From: Myotis daubentonii
Taxonomy: Eukaryota > Chordata > Mammalia > Chiroptera > Vespertilionidae
Assembly: GCF_963259705.1 (NCBI RefSeq)
Contig: NC_081841.1
Coordinates: forward strand, 92,661,059-92,725,058
Reading direction: 5' to 3'
DNA: 64,000 nt
Program-made: the position numbers and the translations under genes
Shown: piece after piece, positions 10,757 through 22,424 of the stretch
Position numbering within the stretch: position 1 is the first letter of the stretch
Layout: each line of letters opens with the position of its first letter
The notes under the pieces: model-generated
What the model was told of the DNA's origin: nothing
Seen by the model: only the letters and a program-made list of their open reading frames with translations
Databases searched by the model: none

Positions 10757-10986
10757 TCTATAATAATAAAAGAGTAATATGTTAATTAGACCAGATGTCT
10801 TCCAGACATCATTCCAGACATCCTTCCTGATGAAGCCAGGCTGAAGGGAAGCCAGCCCGGGTCCTGGGTGCCTGCAGGTGGCAGGAGGAGGGAAGCCCAG
10901 GTCCCGGGTGCCAGAGGGAAGCTGGTGCAGCAGCCAGGGGAAGGAAGGCCTACTCTTGCACTAATTTTCATGCATTGGGCCTCTAG
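10757..10986 (+). mobile_element. HeliBat-type Helitron, element 8
   Basis: Starts tctataataataaaagagta and ends ttcatgcattgggcctctag before a t. At 230 bp, it includes three short GGAAGCC-rich repeats (about 10853, 10891 and 10914). Confidence 0.85.
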
Positions 10987-10987
10987 T

Positions 10988-11225
10988 CTAATTATAATAA
11001 TAGCTACATTTTATTAATCACCTACTGTGTCTAAGACATTTTAAATACATTATCTTTTGCATAGGCCACCCATTCTTTGAAATAGACATTATTTTCTCTA
11101 TTTCACAAATGAAGAACGTGAGACTCCATGAGGTTAAATAATTCCCCCAAAATCACTCATCTAAATGGATGGAACCAGGATGTCAGACTCCAATCTATAC
11201 TCTTCCACTGAACCATCTAGTCTAG
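10988..11225 (+). repeat. MIR SINE
   Basis: Matches the MIR layout: 'aatcacctactgtgtctaag', then 'taaatacattatctttt', 'atttcacaaatgaagaacgt', 'gaggttaaataattccccca', 'tcagactccaatct'. It is diverged but nearly full length. Confidence 0.7.
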
Positions 11226-11747
11226 ACTTTGGATTCTGCACTCAGATCTCACACCACAGAAAGAATTCTTTTACTGGGCTTGGGTTCACTACCAGTTGAG
11301 CTAAAATAACCACCAGAAAATCTAGCTTCCCACAATAGCTCTGATTTGAAGCCAAGTATATGAAAACTGCATAAAAATAGCCTCAGTTTAAAGTGGGCAA
11401 AGGAAGTCACCTTATTACTACCATTTTCTCTAATTTCTAATCTTCTCTCATTTTGAGGGGGGGGGGAGGCAACCTAATTTTTGGAGGCCTTGCTTTGGCA
11501 AGGCTGAAAAAAAAAAGATACAAAAGCAACTAGTTGGCTCACCTGAGTCATGTTGAATACCAATCAGCATCATTGCAATCTCAAAGCATTAATTAAAGTC
11601 AACTCCATTGTTGAAGTTAATTGGATAACTGCAAATTTTCCACTTCATATGAACACTGCCTGAAACTGTGCAAGCTGGACATGAACATATGCATGCAGAC
11701 CTGAGACAAGGAAATCACTAGATTTCCAAGAAATAATTTGATTCTTA
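11226..11747. other. Unassigned intergenic sequence
   Basis: No gene was seen. A poly-G run lies at 11457-11467 and a poly-A run at about 11506-11516. Confidence 0.5.
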
Positions 11748-11927
11748 TCTATATTATAAAAGGCCAGAGGCTGTAACACCGTAATGACCAAATGACCGGT
11801 TGCCAAGAGGTGCATTGATGGGTCTCGTGGCGCGGCGGGTCTGGGTCTTGCGGCGCAGCAGGAGCCCAGGTCCCGCCGGTGCAGCAGGGGTCTGGGTCTC
11901 ACGTGAATTCACATGCTGGGCCTCTAG
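11748..11927 (+). mobile_element. HeliBat-type Helitron, element 9
   Basis: Starts tctatattataaaaggccag and ends ttcacatgctgggcctctag before a t. At 180 bp, its interior has several gtctgggtctcgcggcgc-like repeats. It sits 14 bp upstream of element 10 in the same orientation. Confidence 0.8.
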
Positions 11928-11941
11928 TAAATATATAAAAA

Positions 11942-12514
11942 TCCTATATAATAAAAGCCTAATATGTTAACTGTCCGGTCGTCTAGTGTTCGGTCAGCTA
12001 GTAACCAGTCGACTGTTCAACCAGTCAAAGTGTAATATGCTAATGATATGTTAAGGCCATTCAATCACTCGCAATGATGTGCACTGACAACCAGGGAGCA
12101 GACGCTCCGACCGGTAGGTTAGCTTGCTTCTGGGGTCCAGCCGATTGGAACTGAGCCCAATGGGCCGAACACGCCCTGGAGCCCTCCTGCGGTTCCTTTC
12201 CGGCTGGCCAACCTCCTGCGTCCCTCCCCAACCAGCCAGCCCCAATCACCCTGGTTGGGACTGGGTGAGATAGGGTTGGACATGCCCTGGAGCCCTCCCG
12301 CAGTCCCTCTCTAGCTTCAATCGTGCACCAGTGGGGTCCCTCGGCCTGGCCTGTGCCCTCTCACAATTCAGGACCCCTCAAGGGATGTCAGGGAGCCGGT
12401 TTCACCCGATCCCTTAGGCCACTCCCCTCGAGAGGGTGTCAGACGCAGGGCTCATGGCTGGCAAGCGCTGCTGCGGACCCCACCCATGCACGGATTCATG
12501 CACCGGGCCTCTAG
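11942..12514 (+). mobile_element. HeliBat-type Helitron, element 10
   Basis: Starts tcctatataataaaagccta and ends ttcatgcaccgggcctctag before a t. Its interior shares tgcacatcattgcgagt-type and ggccactcccctcgag blocks with this family. No coding frame is present. Confidence 0.88.
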
Positions 12515-13446
12515 TATATAAATAAAATGATTCACGCACATTAACCTGTAACATGACATTCTATGTGCAATCATCTTGTGTTAGTTATTTCTCACAGTAA
12601 CCCAACATACCTCTCAAGAAATTCAGGTACAGCAGATGGAGGATTAGTTAGTTCTGCTCAAAGTCAGATGGTCAATAGCAAACACATACAACCAAGTTTC
12701 TCACTTTCCAGAAGTGACTGAATCCTCTGGGTCATCATACACAGTTCATTGTGCTCTTGCCGTCCTCAGTCTCTGCTCTCCAGCAATAGCACCCACAATC
12801 ATCATTTGCAACCTGGGGTGTCAGTGGCATAATGCTGCTACTTCCCCTGAAAGACAGCAAAGGCAGGGACCAGGGGCTCCTATAGAAGCCTGGAGGGATG
12901 GAGGCTGGCAGGCGAAGCTTTTTGGTTTGTTTCTGAATAAATCTACTTGTCAAACATCTCCACTTGCCAATTTCCTGGCAGCCCTGAATATTTTATGGAG
13001 GAAGTTCCAGGAACAAAAGAGACGTTGTTCCTTACAGCCCCATCCCAGAGGGCTGGGGGAGAGCTGCAGCCTCCTAGAGAGGGTCAACAGGCGACCAGTA
13101 TGGCTGAAGGGGATGGAATTTGTGACACTACACCCCCAAGGTCAATAGGATGATGACAAGCACCCCACCCCACCTCCACTCCATGCTTCCTAGTGCACAG
13201 GCGTGCTTTTCACTGTTGAGAAATGTAGAGAAGAGTTTCTGCAGCCTGGCCTAGCAATACCCCAAATACAAAGGTTCTTTGCAAATCCACCTCTGAACTT
13301 CAGGGCCCAACTCAGCCCATCCACCCATGAGCTCCTAGCAGATGCTCAGTAAGTGACTGTAACCTCTTCTACCGTGATTCCTGCAAGAGCCTTCCATTAG
13401 TGGCACAGCAAGGTCAGTGTGTTGAGAGAGGTCTGCCCCATACAGG
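12515..13446. other. Unassigned intergenic sequence
   Basis: No repeat family was recognised. An open frame of 144 codons (12714-13148, plus) has no recognisable domain and is treated as chance. Confidence 0.5.
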
Positions 13447-13454
13447 CAATAAAG

Positions 13455-13666
13455 CAGGGGTGGGCAAACTTTTTGACTCGAGGGCCACAATGGGTCCTTA
13501 AACTGGACCGGAGGGCCGGAACAAAAGCATGGATGGAGTGTTTGTGTGAACTAATATAAATTCAAAGTAAACATCATTACATAAAAGGGTACGGTCTTTT
13601 TTTTTTAGTTTTATTCATTTCAAACGGGCCGGATCCGGCCCGCGGGCCGTAGTTTGCCCACGGCTG
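13455..13666 (+). mobile_element. Non-autonomous hAT element with perfect 8-bp TSD
   Basis: Terminal inverted repeats CAGGGGTGGGCAAACT and AGTTTGCCCACGGCTG bound 212 bp. Both sides carry the identical 8-bp duplication CAATAAAG (13447-13454 and 13667-13674). The interior has ccggagggccgg and cgggccggatccggcccgcg palindromes. Length and TSD fit a MITE-like nhAT; orientation is arbitrary. Confidence 0.93.
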
Positions 13667-13674
13667 CAATAAAG

Positions 13675-16310
13675 GGACACATTGTCCACAGAGAATTTAA
13701 AAACGAGAATAAAACTGCCTTTTTTCACATGTTCCAGCAATTATAAACAATGTCAGTGATACAGTATTCCTCCAGACTACAGTGGACCACTTCTCCCCGC
13801 TATGGCGATGCCAGCCACTGTTCCCTCTCCTTCCCACTCCTAGTCTCACTTCAGCCAGAAGGATCACTTCAAAATGGGATCTGAGCATGAGAAGCCCGTA
13901 ATTTAACACTCTTGCTTTCTCCCTCGGCCTTCAGAATGAATCCAACCTCTCACAGCTTCCGGCTCTTCCCAATCTGAGCCCAGCCGATTTTTCTAGCCTC
14001 CTCTGCATCCTTTCTCCCTCCTCACGTGTCCAAAATTCCTGGTTCATTGAACACATCAGCTCGTTTTCAGGCTCCCATGCTTTTTTTTTTTGTTCAAGCC
14101 ATTCCTTCTATTTAGAATTTTCCTTTTAGTAATCTTGCCTGGAAAACCTCCCTGACTGCCTCCAGCCCAGGAAGAATTCATCATTCTTCCTGCCTCACCT
14201 AGAGCCCTGCTCCATGCCACACTATCACTTACTGCATAGTCCACCCCTCCGCTTCCATTGACTACAGTTGACGCCTGTGCTCCCCCCAACGAAGCCCCAC
14301 GCAGTGCCTGGCTACTGTGATTTTCTCCAAGTCTGAGCTGAATGAAGGCTTTCCTAGGAGGTTACTTGTAGAGGTGTCCCATCTCAGCCAAGGGAATAAG
14401 TGAGCTAACACTTGAGACTTCAGAACCAACTCTGTCATAAAGGAGCCATGATAGTCATGTGGCCTTGAGCCAATCAAATGATCTCTCAGGACCTCAATGA
14501 TTTTTTTTCATTTATAAAATGAGAAAGTGAAGCTGAATGGTGGAGCAGACCCCTTTCAACTCCCATGGCTGGGAGGTTTTCCACAGAGAGACTAGCCCAG
14601 GCTGAACCAGAACCTTCTGTCCTAAGTCAGGGCTTCTAGGAAAGAGGCTCAGAGTGCCTCAGCCGCAGCCCTCCACCACGTCAGAGGACAGGTCAACAGT
14701 GCCCGCTTGGCTGCTGGAGGCCCAGCCTCATAGGTGACAGGGCAGTTAAGGAAGTGACTGTGAAGGGCTCTTGGACCCTTTGAAAACCATTCTATCTGAT
14801 GACATCCAACCAGAATGCTAAAATTTCACCATGCCAGTCATTCTGGGCCATGGAAAACTACAGCACTGCATCCTTTGCTTTGGGGAAAAGAGCTTGTCAT
14901 TCCCATCCTCCTCTTCCCTCCTTCCAATCCTCCCACCTGGCAGAAAAGCCACACAGGGGTGGGGGGTAGCCTTCGTAGCAGGTGTTTCTCCAGAAAGTCA
15001 TCGGGGGTGGGGCATCAAAAGTCATCAAGGAAGGACATTGATTGATCCTCTGCACTAACCCAGCACATCAACTAACAAGCCAGGGTGGGCAGGCCCTGGG
15101 AGAAGGGAAGAATGCCATTGCGGCAGGAATCTGCTGGGTAGTGGTTCTATCTTAGTCAGGGGGCTGCTAAATGGGTACATAAAGGGAAGTCAGGGGATCA
15201 GTATTTGACCTCTTCCCTCCTGGTGCAGCATGCAGCTCTGCTGCCTGCATTGCCTGAGGCAAAACCCCGCCTCCTCCAGTCCCTCCTCCCAGCACCCCAG
15301 GGAGAGAATCTGCAGGATTCTGACAGGAGCGCCTGCAGTCTCTGGGAGCCTCTCCAGGACTGGCCTGTGCAAAGGACAAGGTTTGAACAAGGAGAGGAAG
15401 AGTGAAGGGAAACAGTCCTTGGTTTGAGTCAGGAGAGAGTTTGAGCCAATCGCTGGCTGCTGGTGGAGGATGGTAGAGGGTGCATGCGGTGACCTGGTTA
15501 GATTTTTCTTTGCCTAGTTAAGCTCAAATCCATTCCAGATGTCCCGGCTGGGGACGCAGCACTGCAAGGGCCTCCAGCACTCAGAGCCGCCTCACAGGAT
15601 GGACGCAGGTGGGCTTTCAGACTACTTGGGGCAGGGCAGCAGGGCAGGGGGGTGCAGGGGAGAGAAGTTTAGGTGGTGAATGAGAGAAATTATTCGGGAT
15701 GGAAGGTGACAGTTGAGGATACTGAACTTGGCCCTGGGCAGTTGCTGTTGGAAATAACACACCTTGCTCCTGCAATGGCTGTGCTTTCTGCAGCAGACAG
15801 CAGTGAGGGGCTAGGTCTGGGGCTGCAGGTCAGACCGCTGCCGTGGGTGCCGTGCACTGTCCTGGTGCCCAGGCCTCCTGTCCTCAGGTGCCATTTTCTA
15901 ACTGCGAGGTGGGGTGGCGTTTGGGAGAAAAACCTGACTGTGCTTTGCACAAGCGGCTCCCTGCAGTAGAAGGGATGTGGCTGAGAATGAAAAGGAAGGG
16001 CCTCCTGCCCGGCAGCACTAGGAGAGGCAGCTGATGGGAGCTAAGGTGATTTCATCCTGGAAGGTCTTCAGGGGGTGGGAGATGCTCTTTTCCAAAGGGC
16101 CTGGCAGGACTGGCCTGGGCTGGCAGAGAACAGCTGCTGCTGACTGAGGGAGAAGCTGTGCAACCTTGGGCAACTCCATCAACCTCTCTGGGCCCAAGGC
16201 AAACATCATAATGTCTGCTCTACTGACCTTAGTGGATTGCTATGATGTTCAACCGTGAAAGAGATTTGTAAAATGTGAAGTGCAAGCTCTTTTATTATCA
16301 TCCTTAGAAT
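13675..16310. other. Intergenic sequence with two MIR relics
   Basis: MIR-like text is visible at about 14440-14560 ('tgtggccttgagccaatcaa', 'catttataaaatgagaaagt') and at about 16150-16300 ('ctgtgcaaccttgggcaact'). The rest is unique sequence with no coding gene recognised. Confidence 0.5.
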
Positions 16311-16317
16311 TTCTTAG

Positions 16318-16480
16318 ACTAGTGGTACCCAGTTCTGGCTGCACACTGAAATCGCTTGGGAGCTTTTATAAAAAATGCTACACCTGGACCCCACCCTAGA
16401 TCAATTATTCAAATTGGGAGAGGAGTAAGATAAGACAGCAGAGGGGGGTAGGAAGTGGTACTTAAAAAGAAAAAATACTT
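16318..16480 (+). mobile_element. MER5A-like hAT-Charlie relic
   Basis: 'agtggtacccagttctggct' followed by 'gcacactgaaatcgcttggg', 'agcttttataaaaaatgcta' and 'ggaccccaccctag' follows the MER5A consensus order. The right terminal inverted repeat is degraded. Confidence 0.7.
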
Positions 16481-17035
16481 TTTGGTGATTCTGATGCCCT
16501 GGGAAGGTTCAGACCTACTGCCCAGACTCCCCAAGCTTCCTGAAGAGAAAGCACTGTGAGCACATCTTTAAAAAGCAGATTCTTGGCTTTTCTCAGATCC
16601 AGGGAATCGGGATTTCCAGGAGGCCCGGCAATCTGAAAACAGCATGGACATGTCATTCGGGGGCGAGTCCGTCAGCGCTCCCCTTCCCTGCAGGATGAGT
16701 AGTGACACCCAGCAATGCTCTTGGCAGCAGGGCAGAGCAGCAGCTCAGGGGAGGGGTCCTCCTTAGATGACGTGTGCAGACGTGTGCTTCCGGGAGAAGG
16801 TGGCACTAGATGGCCACATCCAATCTCACTCCTGCTCCCCTGGGGACAGTCCAATTATAAAACGACAAATTTCCCAGCCAAAGAGTCTGAGAGCCTTAAG
16901 ATAAAAAAGAAACCATAATGAGTGTTCTATAAGTAACGGCACAGGTTACCAGTGTTTTATTGATTAGCCCATGGATTGTCCAGGCTTTCCTGCTTCACAC
17001 TCTCTGCTGACTCTGTCCCATTCATAAGATTATAT

Positions 17036-17036
<1 letters not shown>

Positions 17037-17085
<49 letters not shown>

Positions 17086-17193
17086 ACACTCACACACACA
17101 CACTCACACACACACACTCACACACACACTCTCACAAACACACTCACAATCACACACATCACACACACACTCACACACACATTCACACACACA
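17037..17193 (+). repeat. (CA)n microsatellite with TCACA variants
   Basis: About 157 bp of CA repeats, interrupted at near-regular intervals by ctcacacaca units. It would be highly length-variable. Confidence 0.97.
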
Positions 17194-17378
17194 GAGACTG
17201 CAACCTCATTAAACACACAAATGGGGGGATGAAGAGGATTAAAGGAGCCAGAGAACTGATACCAGGCAAGTGTGTTACTTGGAAACATCACGAGTATAGA
17301 AGTGAAGAAGGCAGATATGTTAGGACCGAAAGGGGCCCTGGGGGTTATGTTCGACTTAGTCCTCTCCTCTCATAGGGG

Positions 17379-17600
17379 CAGCGTTAGCACAGCAGCTCAG
17401 AGCTAGGGTTCCAGAACCAGAGGCCCGGGTTGAATCCCACCATCTCCTCACTGGCTGTGTGACTGGGGCAAGCGGCTCCTGTGAAATGGAAACACCATCG
17501 GGGCTGCAGGAAGGTTAAATGAGTTAGTAGGTGCAGAGGTCCCAGCAGTGTGCCTGGCACATGTCTGCCGAGAGGTGACAGCTGCTCTCAGTTGCTGTAG
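17379..17600 (+). repeat. MIR SINE
   Basis: Shows 'ggggcagcgttagcacagca', 'gttgaatcccaccatctcct', 'gctgtgtgactggggcaagc', 'ggttaaatgagttagtaggt' and 'agtgtgcctggcac', the MIR core and 3' end in order. Confidence 0.8.
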
Positions 17601-17820
17601 CTTCTGTTATTTTATGGTAGGCGAGGAAGCTGAAGTCTAGAAAGTGATTCGTTCAATTTGTTCGTACTTTTTGACTCTCATAGGAATACAACCTAAGGAA
17701 TAGTCATACATGTGAACAAGTATCCATGCTAACAATGGTCACGGCAGCATCACTTAGTTTTAGAATAAACTGAATGTCCAATAAGGCGGATAGGTTACCA
17801 AACTAATGGTACATCTATAG

Positions 17821-18055
17821 TAGTGATGGCGAACCTATGACACGCGTGTCAGAGGTGACACGCGAACTCATTTTTTTGGTTGATTTTTCTTTGTTAAATG
17901 GTATTTAAATATATAGAATAAATATCAAAAATATAAGTCTTTGTTGTACTATGGTTGCTAATATGAAAAAATTTCTATATGTGACACGGCACCAGAGTTA
18001 AGTTAGGGTTTTTCAAAATGCTGACACGCCGAGCTCAAAAGGCTCGCCATCACTG
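17821..18055 (+). mobile_element. Non-autonomous hAT element with perfect 8-bp TSD
   Basis: Inverted ends TAGTGATGGCGAACC and GGCTCGCCATCACTG enclose 235 bp. The 8-bp duplication ATCTATAG is exact on both sides (17813-17820 and 18056-18063). Internal gacacgcgtgtcagaggtga and ctgacacgccgagctc blocks extend the terminal pairing. There is no transposase frame. Confidence 0.95.
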
Positions 18056-18110
18056 ATCTATAGGATGGTTATGTAATAAGTAAATGCTTGAGAAAGTTAG
18101 AGACATAATA

Positions 18111-18164
18111 TAAAGTTTTTAAAATAAAATCCAATATGATCTCTCTAGGGATGTAGATACATAG
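18111..18164 (+). repeat. Direct repeat, copy 1
   Basis: A 54-bp segment containing 'aatatgatctctctagggat' and gtagatacatag, repeated 107 bp downstream with only a few differences. Confidence 0.85.
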
Positions 18165-18217
18165 CAACCTATGAATTAGAGCAATTATACCTTTGTAAGC
18201 AGAATTGAGTTTCTAAA

Positions 18218-18271
18218 TAAAGTTTCTAAAATAAAACTCAATATGATCTCTCTAGGGATGTAGATACAGAG
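18218..18271 (+). repeat. Direct repeat, copy 2
   Basis: Near-identical to 18111-18164, offset by 107 bp. It ends gtagatacagag where copy 1 ends gtagatacatag. Confidence 0.85.
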
Positions 18272-19279
18272 CTAATCCAGAAGAAAAACCCAATACAAGG
18301 CAAACACTGAATGTCTCTGGTTGTGAGGTCGTGGGGACTTTCACTGTTTTCCCTTATACTTTTCTGAAGTGTGCTAACTCTTTAAAGTCAGAAAATAAAA
18401 CGTTTATTTCAGGCAATTGGCTCAAGGTGCGGCAGTGCCTCAGCAGCCCGGAGGGCCCTCCATCCCTCCCAGGGCCTGCTGCCTCAGCAGCCTGCGCTGC
18501 CAGGAGGAAGGGACGCTGAATGGGTGAGGGGGGTGACCGAACACCGAAAAGCAGTGGGACCTGGTGCAGCCGGGCAGGACTGGGACGCGGCTCAGAGGGG
18601 AGCCTGGCCTGGGCCTGCAGAGCCAGATGCTTTCTATCCAGCTGAGCCTTTTCGGTCCAGGGCCACTGCGGGTCACAAAGGGGCATTAATTCGATGCCCG
18701 TCCCCTGGGTGGCCCGGGGAGAGCAGTCACTGCTCTTTCCCAGAAATGGACAGAGCCAGCTTCTACTCTATCTGAGGATACAAATTGTACCAACTTTCTT
18801 ACCCTTTGTCTGTTAACAGACTCCATTGCAGTGGGCAGCCAGAGCCCCAGGAAATACTGGTTAGCACCCCTACCGGTCTGCATTCTCCTGCTGCTTTAAT
18901 ATAGAAATGCCTTTCCTTTCTGTACCCAACATTTTTCCAATCATGAGGCCAAGGTGCTGACACAACTGAAACCAAGGAATGTTTATTTTGCAACCTTAAA
19001 GTAAGAAGAGATCTGGAATCACTTAATAACTAAGATGGACCTCATCAAAGAAAAATAGGCAGGCAGGAGGGCGGGAAAGTAAGAGCAAAGCAGAGCAAAG
19101 CAATGTATTACATAAAAACTTTATATCTCTTTCAAAACGGCGCTATGAACTGCTCAGGATATTTTTTTAAGTGTTAAGTTCTGATCTTTGTCTAAAAAAT
19201 AAGAGGCTGGAGAAGATGAGCTCTGAAATTCAGTGATTCTGTGTAAAGTTGGAATTTTAGTAACTTCAACTTCCTTTTT
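18272..19279. other. Unassigned intergenic sequence
   Basis: No repeat or gene was recognised. A GC-richer patch lies at 18425-18720. Confidence 0.5.
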
Positions 19280-19295
19280 AAAAGCTCATTCTGGC

Positions 19296-19549
19296 TCTAG
19301 CCAGTGTGGCTCAGCGGATAGAGTATCAGCTCACAGACCGAAGGGTTACGGATTCAATTCCTGGTCAAGGGCATCTACCTGGGTTGTAAGTTCAATGCCC
19401 GGCCCCATTAGGATACGTGCAAGAACCAACCAATCTATGTGTCTCTCTCATATCGATATTTCTCTCTCTCTCTCTTCCTCCATTCCTTCCGTCCAGTCTC
19501 TCTAAAATCAAAGGAAAAAAATATCCCCGGGTAAGGATTAACAACAACA
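19296..19549 (+). mobile_element. Ves SINE (tRNA-derived), diverged
   Basis: The tRNA-like head ('agtgtggctcagcggataga') with a B-box region ('ggattcaattcctggtcaag') is followed by a CT-rich tail and an A-rich end. A target duplication flanks it with two mismatches: aaaagctcattctggc (19280-19295) and aaaagatcactctggc (19550-19565). Confidence 0.85.
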
Positions 19550-19565
19550 AAAAGATCACTCTGGC

Positions 19566-21397
19566 GGCAAAAGCCAAGGAATCAAGGGACCCAGCTGTAC
19601 ATTTAATGAATAAGCTGAGCATCCATAGACTTATTTGAACAGAAATTCAAAAGTTGTCTGACCCAACCATCTCGCTTTACAGATGAAGACAATGGGCCAG
19701 AGAATAACATTAAAGCTCACATTGCTGCGTGCCAGGCAGGCAACTTGCTCAGGGTCATACAGCAGGTGAGCGATGGACCCAGAATTAGATGCTATTCCCA
19801 CTTTCCCCAGAGTCCACCTGCTCTAACTTTTAGTGGATTTAATGATGAAAGAAGCAACCATATATCAGAAACTCCTCCTCAGCCCAAGATGTCCAGAAAA
19901 GGATCAGGTACCAAGGCAACAGCAGGTCAAGAATAGCTACATCCTCTCTCCTTTCATCTCTGAGCACAGTAGGGAAGCCCTGGAAGAAAGAACTGAATCC
20001 TGGGCCAGCGGGTGGAGGAGCAGACAAGAGCAGCAGACCTTCCTGCGGGGAGCAGACAACCCACAGATGCAGAGCTGGTGGCTGGCGGCCACCCGTTCGC
20101 CGGGAAAGCCACACATCCCGCCTGTGAACCCCGCTCCTTGCTCTCTCCCCTCCTCAGGGGCAGGAACAGAGTGACATCTCATTATATGGCATCACACAAG
20201 TAGGACGTCATCCTCAAATAGGAAATACCCAAACACCGAAGTTTGCCTGTTTCTCATGTTAATCACTTTAGGTGGAAATCCTTATTTGCATCACACACCT
20301 CCCCGCCTTCTGCATCGGGCAGAGAGCACAACTGAGCACATGCCGGTTCCCAGGAGGCCCCTGCTCTCCAGGCCATCGCGTAAGTCTGTCCCTGGGGAGC
20401 TGTGACTGTGCCTCCGCAGGCTGCCAGCCCTCACTCTGCTCTCACTGTCTGTCTCTAACAGCCACACCTGCTTCCACCCATTTAACAGTCCACTGTGACT
20501 CTGTGAAATGGCATCACCCAGGAAGGCCTTCACGAGCAGGCTCTGGCACGGGGTCCACAGAGTCACCAGATGAGGCAGGCCGGGTGCAGCTGCCCTAAAA
20601 GTGGCGCCCTTCCGTCTGATTTTCTAACCTGCAGTAGAAATGCGCACAGAGGGAAGTGTTTCCCACCGACAGGAAAACAACTGTGGACTCATGAAATGAC
20701 AGATGGCCCGGCCTCAGTGGGCGCGGGGCTAAAGACAGCCCACACCCCATTGAAGGTGTAGCTGCGCTCAGCTCCTGCTGGCTGGTGCTGCAAAGTCAAA
20801 ATGCAAGAACAATGAGGCCAGACCTATAGCTTTTCAAGAAAAAATAAAAATCCTGCACTGCATGTGAAATATTCCAACATTTATTGTATGTATTCCCGGC
20901 TTTAGTGAAACGTAATTGTCATACTCAGTATTTATAATGTCGTGTCACATTGGGCCGGGAGTCAGTGACCCCAGCCTGGGTGTCAGGAGCAGCCGGCACA
21001 GTGTTAGGCTACACGCTCTGTGGTTGCTACTTGGAATTCTGCAGGCATGTGAAAGTATGAGTCAGAGGTTGCAGATGCAGATAAAATAAAACAAAACAAA
21101 GAAAGAAGCACACTTCCAGATGGGAGAGGGTGACCACCAGCAGCGGAGCCTGGCCAGTGAGTGAGGGCCTGGTTCCCATGCGCACGTGCTGAGCGCAGAG
21201 AGCAGTCCTGGGGGCACACACGCTGTGTGTCCAGCACGCCAGGCTTCTCTCCTCCCAGCCGTGCCAGCTGCCTCCACAGCGCTGGGGAGTGCCTGTCTGA
21301 CTTATGGCTCAGCTGCCATGGCTTCTGGAAACCTGGCTCTCCCTGTGATTTATAACCGAGATCTGTAACACAGCAGTGACTTCTCTTTTTCTACCAG
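19566..21397. other. Intergenic sequence with one MIR relic
   Basis: 19670-19800 reads MIR-like ('ctttacagatgaagacaatg', 'cttgctcagggtcatacagc'). Nothing else was recognised. Open frames here overlap on both strands and look like chance. Confidence 0.45.
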
Positions 21398-21467
21398 GAC
21401 AACAAAGGGCAGGGAAGAGCCTCGAAGCTGATTCTGTTCCCCGGGCATCAGAAGCCGGCACGCGTGG
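21398..21467 (+). other. Exon-like segment (candidate non-coding exon)
   Basis: A pyrimidine-rich acceptor (cttctctttttctaccag) ends at 21397 and a strong donor (gtgg then gtaaga) begins at 21468, enclosing 70 bp. No protein is recognised. Splice-site strings alone occur by chance, so this is only a candidate. Confidence 0.2.
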
Positions 21468-21715
21468 GTAAGATGCTAACTTTCTGCATTCCTTCCTTCC
21501 TCTCTAAAACACAGAAGTCTGAGTAACCCCTGCATTCCTGGTTTCCAACCTATGACAGTGTCCTGCAGCCCCGCCAGGACACTTAGCAGAAAGAGTAAAG
21601 GCCTGAAAGGTTAGAGGCCCTCACTCAGTGAGGTTGGGTGCTGAGGGCATGCCGCCCACGCCAGAGCCCGGGCCCAGCCTCTCTTTGCACAGGGCAGGTA
21701 CCTTTGGTACTCTCC

Positions 21716-21922
21716 CAGTGGTCAGCAAACTGCGGCTCGCGAGCCACATGCGGCTCTTTGGCCCCTTGAGTGTGGCTCTTCCACAAAATACCGACTTCTG
21801 CGCATGGGCCACAAAGTTTCAACCGCACTGTACATGCGTGCCCGTGGTATTTTGTGGAAGAGCCACACTCAAAGGGCCAAAGAGCTGCATGTGGCTCGCG
21901 AGCTGCAGTTTGCCGACCACTG
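21716..21922 (+). mobile_element. Fold-back hAT-like element
   Basis: Ends CAGTGGTCAGCAAACTGC and GCAGTTTGCCGACCACTG. The inverted arms are unusually long, about 76 nt each (21716-21791 with 21845-21922), around a loop of about 53 nt. No clear 8-bp target duplication was found. Confidence 0.85.
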
Positions 21923-22001
21923 GTCTAGACTGAGGGACAGTTATTAATCTTTCCTCCAACATCCAGCAGCTGGTTATCTGATTAAGGATTCCTCTAGCCA
22001 G

Positions 22002-22085
22002 GCCTGCTGCCTCTGTGCCCAGGAAAGTCAGGGAGGAGAGATGAAATATAAAAGCACTGAATACCATTTCCCGTGGACAGTGCAG
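22002..22085 (+). other. Exon-like segment (candidate non-coding exon)
   Basis: An AG acceptor (attcctctagccag, modest tract) and a consensus donor (cag then gtaagg) enclose 84 bp, 530 bp downstream of a similar segment on the same strand. This is weak evidence, listed for checking. Confidence 0.15.
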
Positions 22086-22424
22086 GTAAGGAGCCTGGTT
22101 GGGAAGGAAATGAATAAAGGTGGCTTAAAAAAATGGTTAAATAATCCCTAGGTTTCTGTTTTCTATGAAAAAATATACTGAAGTCAGAGTCAGAAAACAG
22201 AGTCCTAAACTCAGCCTTGCCCCATCGCCTGTGTGAGGGGAGGCTAGCATCCGACTTACTGGCCTCAGATTCTGCTTCCATGAGGGAGGCATTTCCGGCC
22301 CCTTCCAGTTCCCACACTCTGTCCCTCTGTGGCCTCAGCACTGTCATTCCCAATGCTCTGGTGCTCCTGGGAAGGGGCAACTGAATCTCTCATTCTACTT
22401 TGGTTGAAAACTGTTGAAAAAAAA

